NCBI GenBank assembly: GCA_027063325.1
Contig: JAMOSA010000253.1
Coordinates: forward strand, 1 to 32,029
Origin: Campylobacteraceae bacterium
Lineage (GTDB): Bacteria > Campylobacterota > Campylobacteria > Campylobacterales > Sulfurovaceae
Direction of reading: 5' to 3'
Length of the DNA stretch: 32,029 nt
The notes beneath the pieces are model-generated. The model did not search any database, was not told where the DNA came from, and was given only the letters and a program-made list of their open reading frames with translations. Shown piece by piece: positions 15,803-23,203 of the stretch. Each line of letters starts with the position of its first letter. Within the stretch, counting starts at the first letter, position 1. The position numbers and the translations under genes are program-made.

Positions 15803-17329
15803 ATGGAAAATATATTAAGCGTACTGGTTTTCTTCCCGCTCATTGCGGCTTTACTCGGTATTTTGGTAAATGAGAAGAGTATTAGAGCATATGGTATCAG
15901 TGTAGCTACAATAGAGTTTGTTCTCTCATTGTGGCTTTGGATGTCATATGACAGTGCTAATGGCGGGTTTCAGTTTATCGAGTTTTTCCCAATAGCTAGT
16001 GATTTTGGTATCAATTACTACTTGGGAATTGATGGTATCAGTCTATTCATTGTAATTATGGCTACAATGATTACACTAATTGGTATAGTATCTTTGAGTA
16101 TTACAAAGAATCTTAAAAATCTTATCATTTCACTTCTGTTTTTGGAAGTTACAATGGTAGGAGTCTTTGTATCACTTGATGCTATTGTATTTTATCTCTT
16201 TTGGGAGTTCTCTTTGGTTCCTATGCTCTATATTATTGGTGCATGGGGCGGAGAGAAGAGAGTATATGCAGCAGTTAAGTTTTTCCTATATACATTTACA
16301 GGTTCACTTGTAATGCTTGTTGGTATGCTTTATGTTGCATATATATATCACTCAGTATCTGGTGTATGGAGTTTTGCTCTTACAGATTGGTATGCACTAG
16401 TTCTTCCACTATCTGTTCAAAAATGGCTCTTTTGGGCATTTTTCCTTGGTTTTGCTATCAAGGTTCCAATGTTCCCATTCCATACATGGTTGCCATATGC
16501 ACACGGTCAAGCACCTACTGTTGGTTCGGTAATTCTTGCAGCTGTACTTTTAAAGATGGGTAGTTATGGTTTTGTGAGATTCTCTTTGCCAATGTTCCCT
16601 GATGCCAGTGTAGCTTATATAGTACCAGTTGCAACAATTGCTATTATTATGATTATCTATACTGCAATGGTTGCATATGCACAAAGTGATATGAAGCAGG
16701 TTATTGCATACTCTTCTATTTCACATATGGGTGTAATTATCCTGGGTACATTTGCAATGAATGCAGAGGGAATTACTGGTTCAATTTTCCAAATGCTATC
16801 TCATGGTATAGTATCTGGAGCTCTGTTTTTATTGGTTGGAGTTATATATGATAGAACTCATACCAAAGAGATGAGTCAGTTTGGTGGACTTGCAGCTGTG
16901 ATGCCAAAGTATGCATTGATTTATGGAATTATGCTAATGGCATCTGTTGGATTACCACTTACAATAGGATTTATCGGAGAGTATCTCTCATTGGCAGGAT
17001 TCTTTAAAATATCTCCGATTATGACACTACTAGCTGGTACTTCTATTATATTGGGAGCTGTTTATATGCTCTCTTTATACAAAAAGACATTTTTTGGACC
17101 AGTTACAAATGAAAAGAATAAAACTCTAACAGATCTAAATTCCAAAGAGTTGATGGGATTAGTACCATTAGTAGCTATTGTTATTTGGCTTGGTGTCTAT
17201 CCAAAACCTGTACTTGTACCGATAGACAATAGTGTAAAGGCTTTAGTATCGTTTATGCATGAGAAGGCACAAACACCAGAGGCTAGAGCTATTATAAAAG
17301 TTAGCAAGAGCACCAAGGAGGCGAAGTAA
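15803..17329 (+). CDS. nuoM: NADH-quinone oxidoreductase subunit M (NuoM)
   Basis: NuoM is the second antiporter-like proton-pumping subunit. From the ATG at 15803 it is 508 residues (MENILSVLVFFPL...). An in-frame upstream ATG at 15728 would add 25 hydrophilic, cysteine-rich residues inside nuoL, whereas AGGAGAAATT at 15791-15800 directly serves 15803. Motifs include FWEFSLVPMLYIIGAWG (buried glutamate), IKVPMFPFHTWLPYAH and APTVGSVILAAVLLKMG (buried lysines), and SDMKQVIAYSSISHMG. The stop overlaps the nuoN start by 1 nt. Confidence 0.95.
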   Translation: MENILSVLVFFPLIAALLGILVNEKSIRAYGISVATIEFVLSLWLWMSYDSANGGFQFIEFFPIASDFGINYYLGIDGISLFIVIMATMITLIGIVSLSITKNLKNLIISLLFLEVTMVGVFVSLDAIVFYLFWEFSLVPMLYIIGAWGGEKRVYAAVKFFLYTFTGSLVMLVGMLYVAYIYHSVSGVWSFALTDWYALVLPLSVQKWLFWAFFLGFAIKVPMFPFHTWLPYAHGQAPTVGSVILAAVLLKMGSYGFVRFSLPMFPDASVAYIVPVATIAIIMIIYTAMVAYAQSDMKQVIAYSSISHMGVIILGTFAMNAEGITGSIFQMLSHGIVSGALFLLVGVIYDRTHTKEMSQFGGLAAVMPKYALIYGIMLMASVGLPLTIGFIGEYLSLAGFFKISPIMTLLAGTSIILGAVYMLSLYKKTFFGPVTNEKNKTLTDLNSKELMGLVPLVAIVIWLGVYPKPVLVPIDNSVKALVSFMHEKAQTPEARAIIKVSKSTKEAK

Positions 17330-18819
17330 TGTTAGAACCAATCTCTGTAAGCCTGGCACAGCTCAATTTGGTGACACTCTCACCAATGCTTGTGGCTATT
17401 GCCGGTGCATTAATGATACTCTTGATAGATTTAATCAAGAAGGATTTGGATAAGACGCTCTATGTGATGCTCTCAATTTTGATACTGTTTGTTGATTTTG
17501 GTGCAACACTGAGTCTAAATATAAATGAGCGTGGCTTTTTCGATTTGATGTTGATTGATGGTGTATCTATATTGGGGCAGCTTATTATAGTGATAGCTTC
17601 AATACTCTTTATACCTCTTGCTTTGACATCAAATAGATTTCATGAGTTCTCATACCCTGAATTTTTTGCCCTTTTCCTATTTATGGTATCGGGCTTCCAG
17701 TTTATGGTAGCAAGTGATAACTTGATACTTATTTTTGTAGGTCTTGAGACAGCATCACTAGCCCTATATACTTTGATTGCTATGCACAATACCCAAGAAT
17801 CTATTGAAGCATCTATTAAGTATTTTACTATGGGTGCAATGGCAGCAGGTTTCTTTGTAATGGGTGCAGCAGCAATTTATGCAGTAAGTGGTTCAATAGA
17901 GCTTTATGATGTAGCAAAAGTATTTCAAGCAAGATTGATGGAGCCTGGTATTACTATACCAATTATTGGTGGAGCTGTATTGATGCTTGTTGCAATTGGA
18001 TTTAAAGTATCTTTGATTCCATTCCATACTTGGACACCAGATGTTTATGAAGGCTCTTCAGCTCCAATGGCAGGTTATATGTCAATTGTTCCAAAGATTA
18101 GTATGATGGTAGTAGCTATGAGACTACTAGGATTTTATATAGACTTGGGTATTGACTCTATCAGAATTATGATTATAATTCTTGCTGTTGTTACAATGAC
18201 TTTGGCAAATATGATGGCTATTGTGCAAGAAGATGTCAAAAGAATGCTTGCATATAGTTCAATCTCTCATGCCGGTTTTGTATTGGCCGCATTGGCACTT
18301 GATACAACAAAAGCATATAGTTCAATATTCCTCTATTATGGATTGTTCCTCTTTACAAACCTTGGAGCATTTACAATGCTTTGGATTAGTAGAGCCAAGA
18401 ATCCAACACACCATGATAGATATCACCATCCATACTCCAAGTTCTCAGGACTTGTACAGATTTCACCAATTGGTGCAGTAATTATGGCTGTATTTATGCT
18501 GTCACTAACGGGTGTTCCTCCATTTAGTCTCTTTTGGGGTAAACTGTTTATCATTAGTTCTGTAGTTGATGCAGGTTATATCTGGCTTGCTATTATTATG
18601 GCACTCAATAGTGCAATAGCAGCATTTTATTATTTGAAACTGATTGTATATATGTTCTTGTATGCACCTCCAGCAGATGCAAAAAGAATTGGTTACAACC
18701 GTTCAAGACCTCTAATGTTGATTGTAGGAATAGCAGCATTTGTAACTACAATGTCAGCATTTATTATGCAACCTCTTATGTCATATATCTCATATATGGT
18801 AAGTGTAAGCGGTTACTAA
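17329..18819 (+). CDS. nuoN: NADH-quinone oxidoreductase subunit N (NuoN)
   Basis: NuoN is the third antiporter-like subunit and the last gene of the operon. The 496-residue protein shows the conserved glutamate in VGLETASLALYTLIAM, the lysine in GFKVSLIPFHTWTPDVYEG, SSAPMAGYMSIVPK (second lysine), and DVKRMLAYSSISHAGF. GGAGGCGAAGTA upstream overlaps the nuoM end. No further gene is close downstream; a stem-loop follows within 10 nt. Confidence 0.96.
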   Translation: MLEPISVSLAQLNLVTLSPMLVAIAGALMILLIDLIKKDLDKTLYVMLSILILFVDFGATLSLNINERGFFDLMLIDGVSILGQLIIVIASILFIPLALTSNRFHEFSYPEFFALFLFMVSGFQFMVASDNLILIFVGLETASLALYTLIAMHNTQESIEASIKYFTMGAMAAGFFVMGAAAIYAVSGSIELYDVAKVFQARLMEPGITIPIIGGAVLMLVAIGFKVSLIPFHTWTPDVYEGSSAPMAGYMSIVPKISMMVVAMRLLGFYIDLGIDSIRIMIIILAVVTMTLANMMAIVQEDVKRMLAYSSISHAGFVLAALALDTTKAYSSIFLYYGLFLFTNLGAFTMLWISRAKNPTHHDRYHHPYSKFSGLVQISPIGAVIMAVFMLSLTGVPPFSLFWGKLFIISSVVDAGYIWLAIIMALNSAIAAFYYLKLIVYMFLYAPPADAKRIGYNRSRPLMLIVGIAAFVTTMSAFIMQPLMSYISYMVSVSGY

Positions 18820-18824
18820 TACCA

Positions 18825-18848
18825 CTACTCCCACTTTTTGGGGGGTAG
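18825..18848 (+). terminator. Stem-loop at the end of the nuo operon, possible terminator
   Basis: An 8-bp stem (CTACTCCC at 18825-18832 with GGGGGTAG at 18841-18848, one T-G wobble) and an 8-nt loop start 5 nt after the nuoN stop. No proper T tract follows (ATTTGATAT), so it may be a weak terminator or a 3'-end stabiliser and not a classical rho-independent site. Confidence 0.4.
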
Positions 18849-18941
18849 ATTTGATATATCATCTCACTCTATCTTAAGTTTATAATTCATATAATATATA
18901 GTTGTTATATTTTCTATTTTTAAATATATAAAAGGAATTAT

Positions 18942-19226
18942 ATGAATGTTGAAGTTGGAACTATGATTATAAAAGAGATTGCAAAAGAGAATGATTACAA
19001 TATAAGTGGTGAAGGTTTCTCATTTGAAATTTACAAATCTACATTAAGACCAAAGTCATTTAAAGTAAGAAAAAAAGATAGTGATTTATTGGTTTATCAA
19101 TGGGAAGATGAAAATGGTGAATATGGTACAAATGCCATATATTCATTAAGAAGTTTAAATGATGTGATAAAGTTTGCTACATTATTAAGTATTGGAACAG
19201 AAATTCGAAGTGGTAGAAATAGATAG
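18942..19226 (+). CDS. Hypothetical 94-residue protein
   Basis: I do not recognise this protein. It has no signal peptide, membrane segment or cysteine, and it is soluble and charged (MNVEVGTMIIKEIAKENDYN...). A GEGFSFEIYKS / FKVRKKDSDLLVYQW beta-rich middle is followed by an alpha-helical end (LNDVIKFATLLSIG). It has its own signals: two TATAAT boxes at 18881-18886 and 18890-18895, and AAAAGGAATT right before the ATG. It lies alone between the nuo operon and the DUF4214 gene, with gaps of 122 and 175 nt. Codon use looks like that of its neighbours. Confidence 0.7.
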   Translation: MNVEVGTMIIKEIAKENDYNISGEGFSFEIYKSTLRPKSFKVRKKDSDLLVYQWEDENGEYGTNAIYSLRSLNDVIKFATLLSIGTEIRSGRNR

Positions 19227-19401
19227 TATATTATCAAATTTAATATACTTATTGATTTTGAAAAAATTCAGTAAATATATATAATCCTTTGACTCTAAAA
19301 TGAATAGAATTTGAAAAAATATATAAGCTTTCCAAATTATCTCTATTTTAATAGTATATTCCATATAATCTATTGATTATTGTTTGTTGAAAGGATATAT
19401 T

Positions 19402-21027
19402 ATGAGATGGTTTAGATTTGTATTTATAGTGATTTTGTTTATAGAGTCAATATCTGCACTCTCAATTGAAGATATTGCAAAGTTGTATGTAGCCAATTTC
19501 AATAGAGCCGGAGACAGTGCAGGACTTAACTATTGGAGAGATAGCGGTATGCCAATAGAGTCTATTGCAAAGAGTTTTTATGATCAGCCAGAAACCCAAA
19601 ATCTATATGGCAATCTAAGTGACAATGGTGCATATATCAAAGCAGTATATCACAATCTATTCAATAGAGAACCAGACAGTGCAGGTTATGAGTATTGGCT
19701 AAAAGAGTTAGATAGTGGCAATATCTCAAAAGAGACTTTTATTTTGGCTGTTATCAATGGAGCATTGGATGATGATGCTGTAATTTTGAATAATAAGACA
19801 AAAGTGGCTATGGAGTATTATAAAAGAGATCTCAATGATATAACATTGGCAAAAGAGGTTATGAAAAATATTGACAGCAGTGACAGTAGTGTAGATAGTG
19901 CTATTACACTGATTGAAAATACCAAAGATGACTCAATACTCTCAAACCGATGGCCCAAATACTTTTTTATTACTGCTATGAAGGCATATAATCTGACCAA
20001 GCAAGAGGGTATTGATACTCACTCTTATGCATATGGTGCCAGAGTATATAAAGATTTTAGAGATGATGAAGTAGAGGCTTGGAATGAAGCTGTAAAGAGA
20101 TCAAACAGTGAAGATGACTTTATTATATTTATAAATTATGAGAGTATCTTTAGAGATAGAAAAAATTATACAAATACATTACAGGATGTAGATACATTAA
20201 AGCAATATTTTAGTGATTATATTACTACACTCAAAAAGCTGTCAGTGGCAAAAGGTCATATAGTAATGAATTTTTCTGCCGATCCACTTGCTTATTTTAC
20301 TGGAGATATTCGCAAAAACTATGGTAATGATCCTCATAATGTACCGGCAAAGATACATGAAAGTGGTATCATTGAACAAGAGGGGCTTAGCAGTGATATA
20401 CCAGATAATTTTGCCGGATTTTGGCAAGTGTTTGATCAATTGAGATATAAATATGTCCCAAATCTAAATTTGGCTTATACAATCAAGACATGGGGTATAG
20501 GAGTGGATCCCTCAAAAGAACCAGAAGGTGGCTGGAAATCAACTTCAGATGGAGCAAAAGAGATAGTAGAGTATTTAAACAATTTTGGAGTTGCATGGGA
20601 TGCAGTGGCATTCAACTATAATCCTGGTAAAGTTACAGATGATGAAACAATGTTGAAGATGGCAAGATTTTTTGGTGCGGTCTCAGATGGTGTAGTCAAT
20701 GATAAAACAGGACAAAGAGTTAGAACCTTTATATGGAAAACCAAAATTGTAGCAGAGCATTATCTAAAAGATGAGAGTGAATGGAGTTATAAGAGTTTGT
20801 CATTTGAGATGAGACATATAGAGGATTTGGCAGATTTGGGATATGCCGGTATCAATTTGGGGTATGGTAATGAGTTGGTTGGCAGTAAAAAAAGTTGGCC
20901 AAAAGAGTGGGAGGATAAACCTCTGCAACTTCCTGATATTTTACACTGTTGGCTTGTAGAGTATTTTGATGGGGTAGAGGGGGATTGTAATCCAACTGCT
21001 ACTATTGGCAGAGTATTAATCAGATAA
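19402..21027 (+). CDS. Secreted DUF4214-domain protein with a possible TIM-barrel hydrolase domain
   Basis: The ATG at 19402 (GAAAGGA upstream) is better than the in-frame ATG at 19384, which precedes that ribosome site. The protein has 541 residues. Residues 1-20 form a Sec signal peptide (hydrophobic VFIVILFIESISA). Residues 22-145 are a DUF4214-type domain made of two similar units: N.NRAGDSAGLNYWRD with FYDQPET, and LFNREPDSAGYEYWLKEL. The remainder (about 180-541) is a tryptophan-rich domain with alternating beta and alpha segments, for example IIFINYESIF, HIVMNFSADP, LAYTIKTWG, WDAVAFNYNPG and YAGINLGYGNE. This suggests a TIM-barrel, glycoside hydrolase-like fold, but I cannot name the family or the catalytic acids. 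It is probably exported to the periplasm or surface. The cinA-like gene follows 10 nt downstream. Confidence 0.7.
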   Translation: MRWFRFVFIVILFIESISALSIEDIAKLYVANFNRAGDSAGLNYWRDSGMPIESIAKSFYDQPETQNLYGNLSDNGAYIKAVYHNLFNREPDSAGYEYWLKELDSGNISKETFILAVINGALDDDAVILNNKTKVAMEYYKRDLNDITLAKEVMKNIDSSDSSVDSAITLIENTKDDSILSNRWPKYFFITAMKAYNLTKQEGIDTHSYAYGARVYKDFRDDEVEAWNEAVKRSNSEDDFIIFINYESIFRDRKNYTNTLQDVDTLKQYFSDYITTLKKLSVAKGHIVMNFSADPLAYFTGDIRKNYGNDPHNVPAKIHESGIIEQEGLSSDIPDNFAGFWQVFDQLRYKYVPNLNLAYTIKTWGIGVDPSKEPEGGWKSTSDGAKEIVEYLNNFGVAWDAVAFNYNPGKVTDDETMLKMARFFGAVSDGVVNDKTGQRVRTFIWKTKIVAEHYLKDESEWSYKSLSFEMRHIEDLADLGYAGINLGYGNELVGSKKSWPKEWEDKPLQLPDILHCWLVEYFDGVEGDCNPTATIGRVLIR

Positions 21028-21037
21028 AGGATAGTGA

Positions 21038-22141
21038 GTGATAAATAAGGTAGCAGTAGTATTTGTAAGTGGAGGATTATATCCTCCCAAAGTTATAGAA
21101 GATGAACTGTTTAGGGTTATAAGCAGTAGAGGGTATAGTATATCTTCAATATACTATTTGAAAGAGTATGATGATAATTTGCCTCTGTTGCTTCCTACTG
21201 TCATATCAAATGAACAGACAAAAAATATTGTTATTGTTGCTTTTGGTAGAGCTTTTGCTTTGGTTAGCAGAGTATTAGCCACTTTGCAATCTGATAACTT
21301 ATTGGCTGATGGGGATATTTTACACCCTATGGCATCTGCTATGGTCAAAAGCGGAAGCTATCTATATAGAGTAGGAGATTCAAATATAAATGTACTTGAT
21401 ATTGAAAATACACAGATACCTAATCTACTCTTTGAGAGAGAGTTTTACAAAAGTGTACATATATTTACAAAAGATCCAAACCAGCAGATAGATTTACACA
21501 AAGAGATATCTTTGTACTCTGATATATGCTACTATCAGCAGATAACACCTACATGGTATAAATATACCATAACAGATCCTTCATACCTAAAGAGTCTGCC
21601 ACCACCTCTGCTTCATCAATATCATATAGAGACAGATATTATATTTGAAGCAATAGTTGCATACCTTATAGAGGAAGCAAAGAGTATAACTTTTGCAGAG
21701 AGTTGTACAGGAGGGTTGTTGTGTGCGGATTTTACTTCGGTATCTGGAGCTAGTAATGTACTAAAGGGATCATTTGTTACATACTCAAATGAAATAAAAG
21801 AGAGTTGGCTTGGAGTAAAGAAAGAGACTCTAATAGAGTATGGAGCAGTTAGTAGTGAGTGTGTTACAGAGATGGCAACAGGAGCTAAAAATAGAGTAGG
21901 GAGTGATATAGCTATAGCAATATCTGGTATCGCAGGACCAACAGGAGCAGTAGATGGCAAACCGGTTGGTACTGTATATATTGCTGTATCAAACAGTGAA
22001 GGTACAGTATCTAAAAGACTTCAATTAAAAGGTGATAGAGTTGCTATACAAAAGCAAAGTGTTTATGGTGCAATAGAACTGTTTTTATGGTCAGAGAAAA
22101 AAATTTTGAAAATTTTGCAAAAAAGTTCCAAAAGTACTTGA
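21038..22141 (+). CDS. cinA: CinA-like protein with C-terminal nicotinamide-nucleotide amidohydrolase domain
   Basis: The start is GTG at 21038, with AAAGG 7 nt upstream at 21026-21030; no ATG alternative fits. The C-terminal 160 of 367 residues are a standard CinA C-terminal (PncC) domain: FAESCTGGLL, SGASNVLKGSFVTYSNEIK, YGAVSSECVTEMA, IAISGIAGPTG and GKPVGTVYIAV. In the family this domain deamidates nicotinamide mononucleotide for NAD recycling. The N-terminal 200 residues occupy the place of the MoaB-like COG1058 domain but lack its usual nucleotide-binding motifs, so that half looks diverged or non-catalytic. The last codons overlap the tRNA promoter. The protein C terminus is unusually lysine-rich. 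Confidence 0.88.
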   Translation: MINKVAVVFVSGGLYPPKVIEDELFRVISSRGYSISSIYYLKEYDDNLPLLLPTVISNEQTKNIVIVAFGRAFALVSRVLATLQSDNLLADGDILHPMASAMVKSGSYLYRVGDSNINVLDIENTQIPNLLFEREFYKSVHIFTKDPNQQIDLHKEISLYSDICYYQQITPTWYKYTITDPSYLKSLPPPLLHQYHIETDIIFEAIVAYLIEEAKSITFAESCTGGLLCADFTSVSGASNVLKGSFVTYSNEIKESWLGVKKETLIEYGAVSSECVTEMATGAKNRVGSDIAIAISGIAGPTGAVDGKPVGTVYIAVSNSEGTVSKRLQLKGDRVAIQKQSVYGAIELFLWSEKKILKILQKSSKST

Positions 22142-22166
22142 CAAAAAAAATTTTATGGGCTATAAT
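22138..22166 (+). promoter_or_regulatory. Consensus sigma70 promoter of the tRNA operon
   Basis: TTGACA at 22138-22143 and TATAAT at 22161-22166 are separated by exactly 17 bp, a perfect match to the consensus. The -35 overlaps the stop codon of the cinA-like gene (TGA at 22139-22141). A GC-rich stretch (TGCCCACG) follows the -10, as in stringently controlled stable-RNA promoters. The first tRNA starts 35 nt downstream of the -10. Confidence 0.85.
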
Positions 22167-22200
22167 TCTGCCCACGTAAGTCAAACGGCTTAGAGAGAGC

Positions 22201-22276
22201 GACCCGTTAGCTCAGTCGGTAGAGCAACTCCCTTTTAAGGAGTGGGCCCTTGGTTCGAATCCAAGACGGGTCACCA
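22201..22276 (+). tRNA. tRNA-Lys (UUU)
   Basis: Cloverleaf: 7-bp acceptor GACCCGT/ACGGGTC, D arm GCTC/GAGC, anticodon stem ACTCC/GGAGT with loop CTTTTAA (anticodon TTT at 22234-22236), T arm CTTGG-TTCGAAT-CCAAG. The CCA end is encoded. It is the first of four tandem tRNAs. Confidence 0.97.
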
Positions 22277-22304
22277 CCTATTATGATGACACGATGGACT
22301 AGAT

Positions 22305-22380
22305 GACCCTTTCATCTAGTGGCCAAGGATGCTGAGTTTTCCGCTCAGACACAGAGGTTCAAATCCTCTAAGGGTCGCCA
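22305..22380 (+). tRNA. tRNA-Glu (UUC)
   Basis: Acceptor GACCCTT/AAGGGTC with discriminator G and encoded CCA. The anticodon stem is CTGAG/CTCAG with loop TTTTCCG, giving anticodon TTC at 22339-22341. T arm AGAGG-TTCAAAT-CCTCT. Position 37 (22342) is C, where a purine is expected. It lies 28 nt after tRNA-Lys. Confidence 0.95.
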
Positions 22381-22394
22381 AAGTGTAATTATAT

Positions 22395-22470
22395 GGTCGC
22401 TTAGCTCAGTTGGTAGAGCGCTACCCTTACAAGGTAGATGTCAGTGGTTCGAGTCCACTAGCGACCACCA
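22395..22470 (+). tRNA. tRNA-Val (UAC)
   Basis: Acceptor GGTCGCT/AGCGACC, D arm GCTC/GAGC, anticodon stem CTACC/GGTAG with loop CTTACAA (anticodon TAC at 22428-22430), T arm AGTGG-TTCGAGT-CCACT, encoded CCA. The gap to tRNA-Glu is 14 nt. Confidence 0.97.
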
Positions 22471-22488
22471 CTTACTATTCTAAATGTT

Positions 22489-22565
22489 GCGGCGGTAGTT
22501 CAGTTGGTTAGAATACCTGCCTGTCACGCAGGGGGTCGCGAGTTCGAGTCTCGTCCGCCGCGCCA
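22489..22565 (+). tRNA. tRNA-Asp (GUC)
   Basis: Acceptor GCGGCGG/CCGCCGC with discriminator G and encoded CCA. Anticodon stem CCTGC/GCAGG with loop CTGTCAC (anticodon GTC at 22523-22525). T arm GCGAG-TTCGAGT-CTCGT. Last tRNA of the cluster. Confidence 0.97.
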
Positions 22566-22636
22566 CATTTCACTTTCTCCTTTTGATTGAATAATTATGA
22601 TGATTCCTCCTCCTAAACTATCATAAAAAATTATAT

Positions 22637-22669
22637 GTGAGTCCTGTAAATTTTTGGGACTCACCTTTT
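22637..22669 (+). terminator. Terminator-like hairpin after the tRNA cluster
   Basis: A perfect 8-bp stem (GTGAGTCC at 22637-22644 and GGACTCAC at 22657-22664) with a 12-nt T-rich loop is followed by CTTTTG. It lies 72 nt after tRNA-Asp and before the csx20 promoter. The T tract is short, so moderate confidence. Confidence 0.55.
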
Positions 22670-22742
22670 GATGGGAAAAATCATTCATAATTCACAACTA
22701 TTTAAATCACTCTAGTATATTTTTAGATTATAGTATTTATGA

Positions 22743-22793
22743 TTGCCAAACGACACAATTTGACATATAATATACTCAATTTAGTATATGGAG
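22743..22793 (+). promoter_or_regulatory. Promoter and palindrome upstream of the csx20-like gene
   Basis: TTGCCA at 22743-22748, a 17-bp spacer and TATAAT at 22766-22771 form a strong sigma70-like promoter. A perfect 7-bp inverted repeat, ATATACT (770-776)/AGTATAT (783-789) with a 6-bp spacer, overlaps the -10 and the expected start site. The ribosome site GGAG (22790-22793) begins immediately after it. The palindrome could be an operator, or an RNA hairpin abutting the ribosome site. Confidence 0.55.
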
Positions 22794-22801
22794 TATTATA
22801 T

Positions 22802-23182
22802 ATGAAAAAGATGATCTTGTTTTTTTCTCATAGTTTAACTCAAGCTCAAAGAGTAGATGCCAAAAAGAGCTTGGAAGTAGAGAATTTTTTGGCTTTACCA
22901 GGAGAGTTACAGCAACTTTGGTCAAATATACCGCCATATTTAGAAGATCTTGACAGTTATCTAAAACCTCTTAAGGAGTATCTTTTGGATAACTTAAAGA
23001 GTGGTGATGTAGTCTTGGTTCAAGGAGATTTTGGAGCTACCTGTAATATAGTATCTTTTGTAAAGTCATTAGGTGGTGTAGCTGTATATGCAACAACCAA
23101 AAGAGATGTAAAAGAGAGAGTTGTAGATGGCAAAGTAGTAAAATCTTCTGTATTTGAACATATCATATTTAGAAGATTTTAG
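22802..23182 (+). CDS. csx20: Csx20-like CRISPR ancillary protein (candidate cyclic-oligoadenylate ring nuclease)
   Basis: The 126-residue protein starts at 22802 behind GGAG; the upstream in-frame ATG at 22739 lies before the promoter -10 and is unlikely. The pattern matches what I recall of the Csx20 family: an N-terminal ILFFSHSLTQAQ..DAKKSLEVE segment (5-27), LPGELQQLWSNIPP (32-45), LKPLKEYL (54-61), GDVVLVQGDFGATCNIV (68-84), and VYATTKRDVKE (95-105) with a terminal SVFEHIIFRRF. Csx20 has been listed with Csx15 and Csx16 among candidate or demonstrated ring nucleases that degrade the cyclic oligoadenylate signal of type III CRISPR systems. No cas gene, CARF effector or CRISPR array is in this window, so the functional context is missing. 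It could alternatively act as a stand-alone nucleotide-degrading protein. The family call is by eye. Confidence 0.72.
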   Translation: MKKMILFFSHSLTQAQRVDAKKSLEVENFLALPGELQQLWSNIPPYLEDLDSYLKPLKEYLLDNLKSGDVVLVQGDFGATCNIVSFVKSLGGVAVYATTKRDVKERVVDGKVVKSSVFEHIIFRRF

Positions 23183-23203
23183 ATAACAGATACAGGAGTT
23201 TGA

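Noticed and set aside
19227..19401. Possible riboswitch or sRNA between the orphan ORF and the secreted DUF4214 gene
   Set aside because: Only AT-rich sequence with a TATAAT at 19364-19369, and no convincing conserved fold or GC-rich stems.
22566..22801. Possible attachment site or integrated element beside the tRNA cluster
   Set aside because: tRNA clusters are common integration sites, but I find no integrase and no direct repeat of a tRNA 3' end in the neighbouring sequence.
22700..23200. CRISPR array near the csx20-like gene
   Set aside because: No regularly spaced direct repeats of 24-40 nt are visible anywhere in the surrounding spacers.
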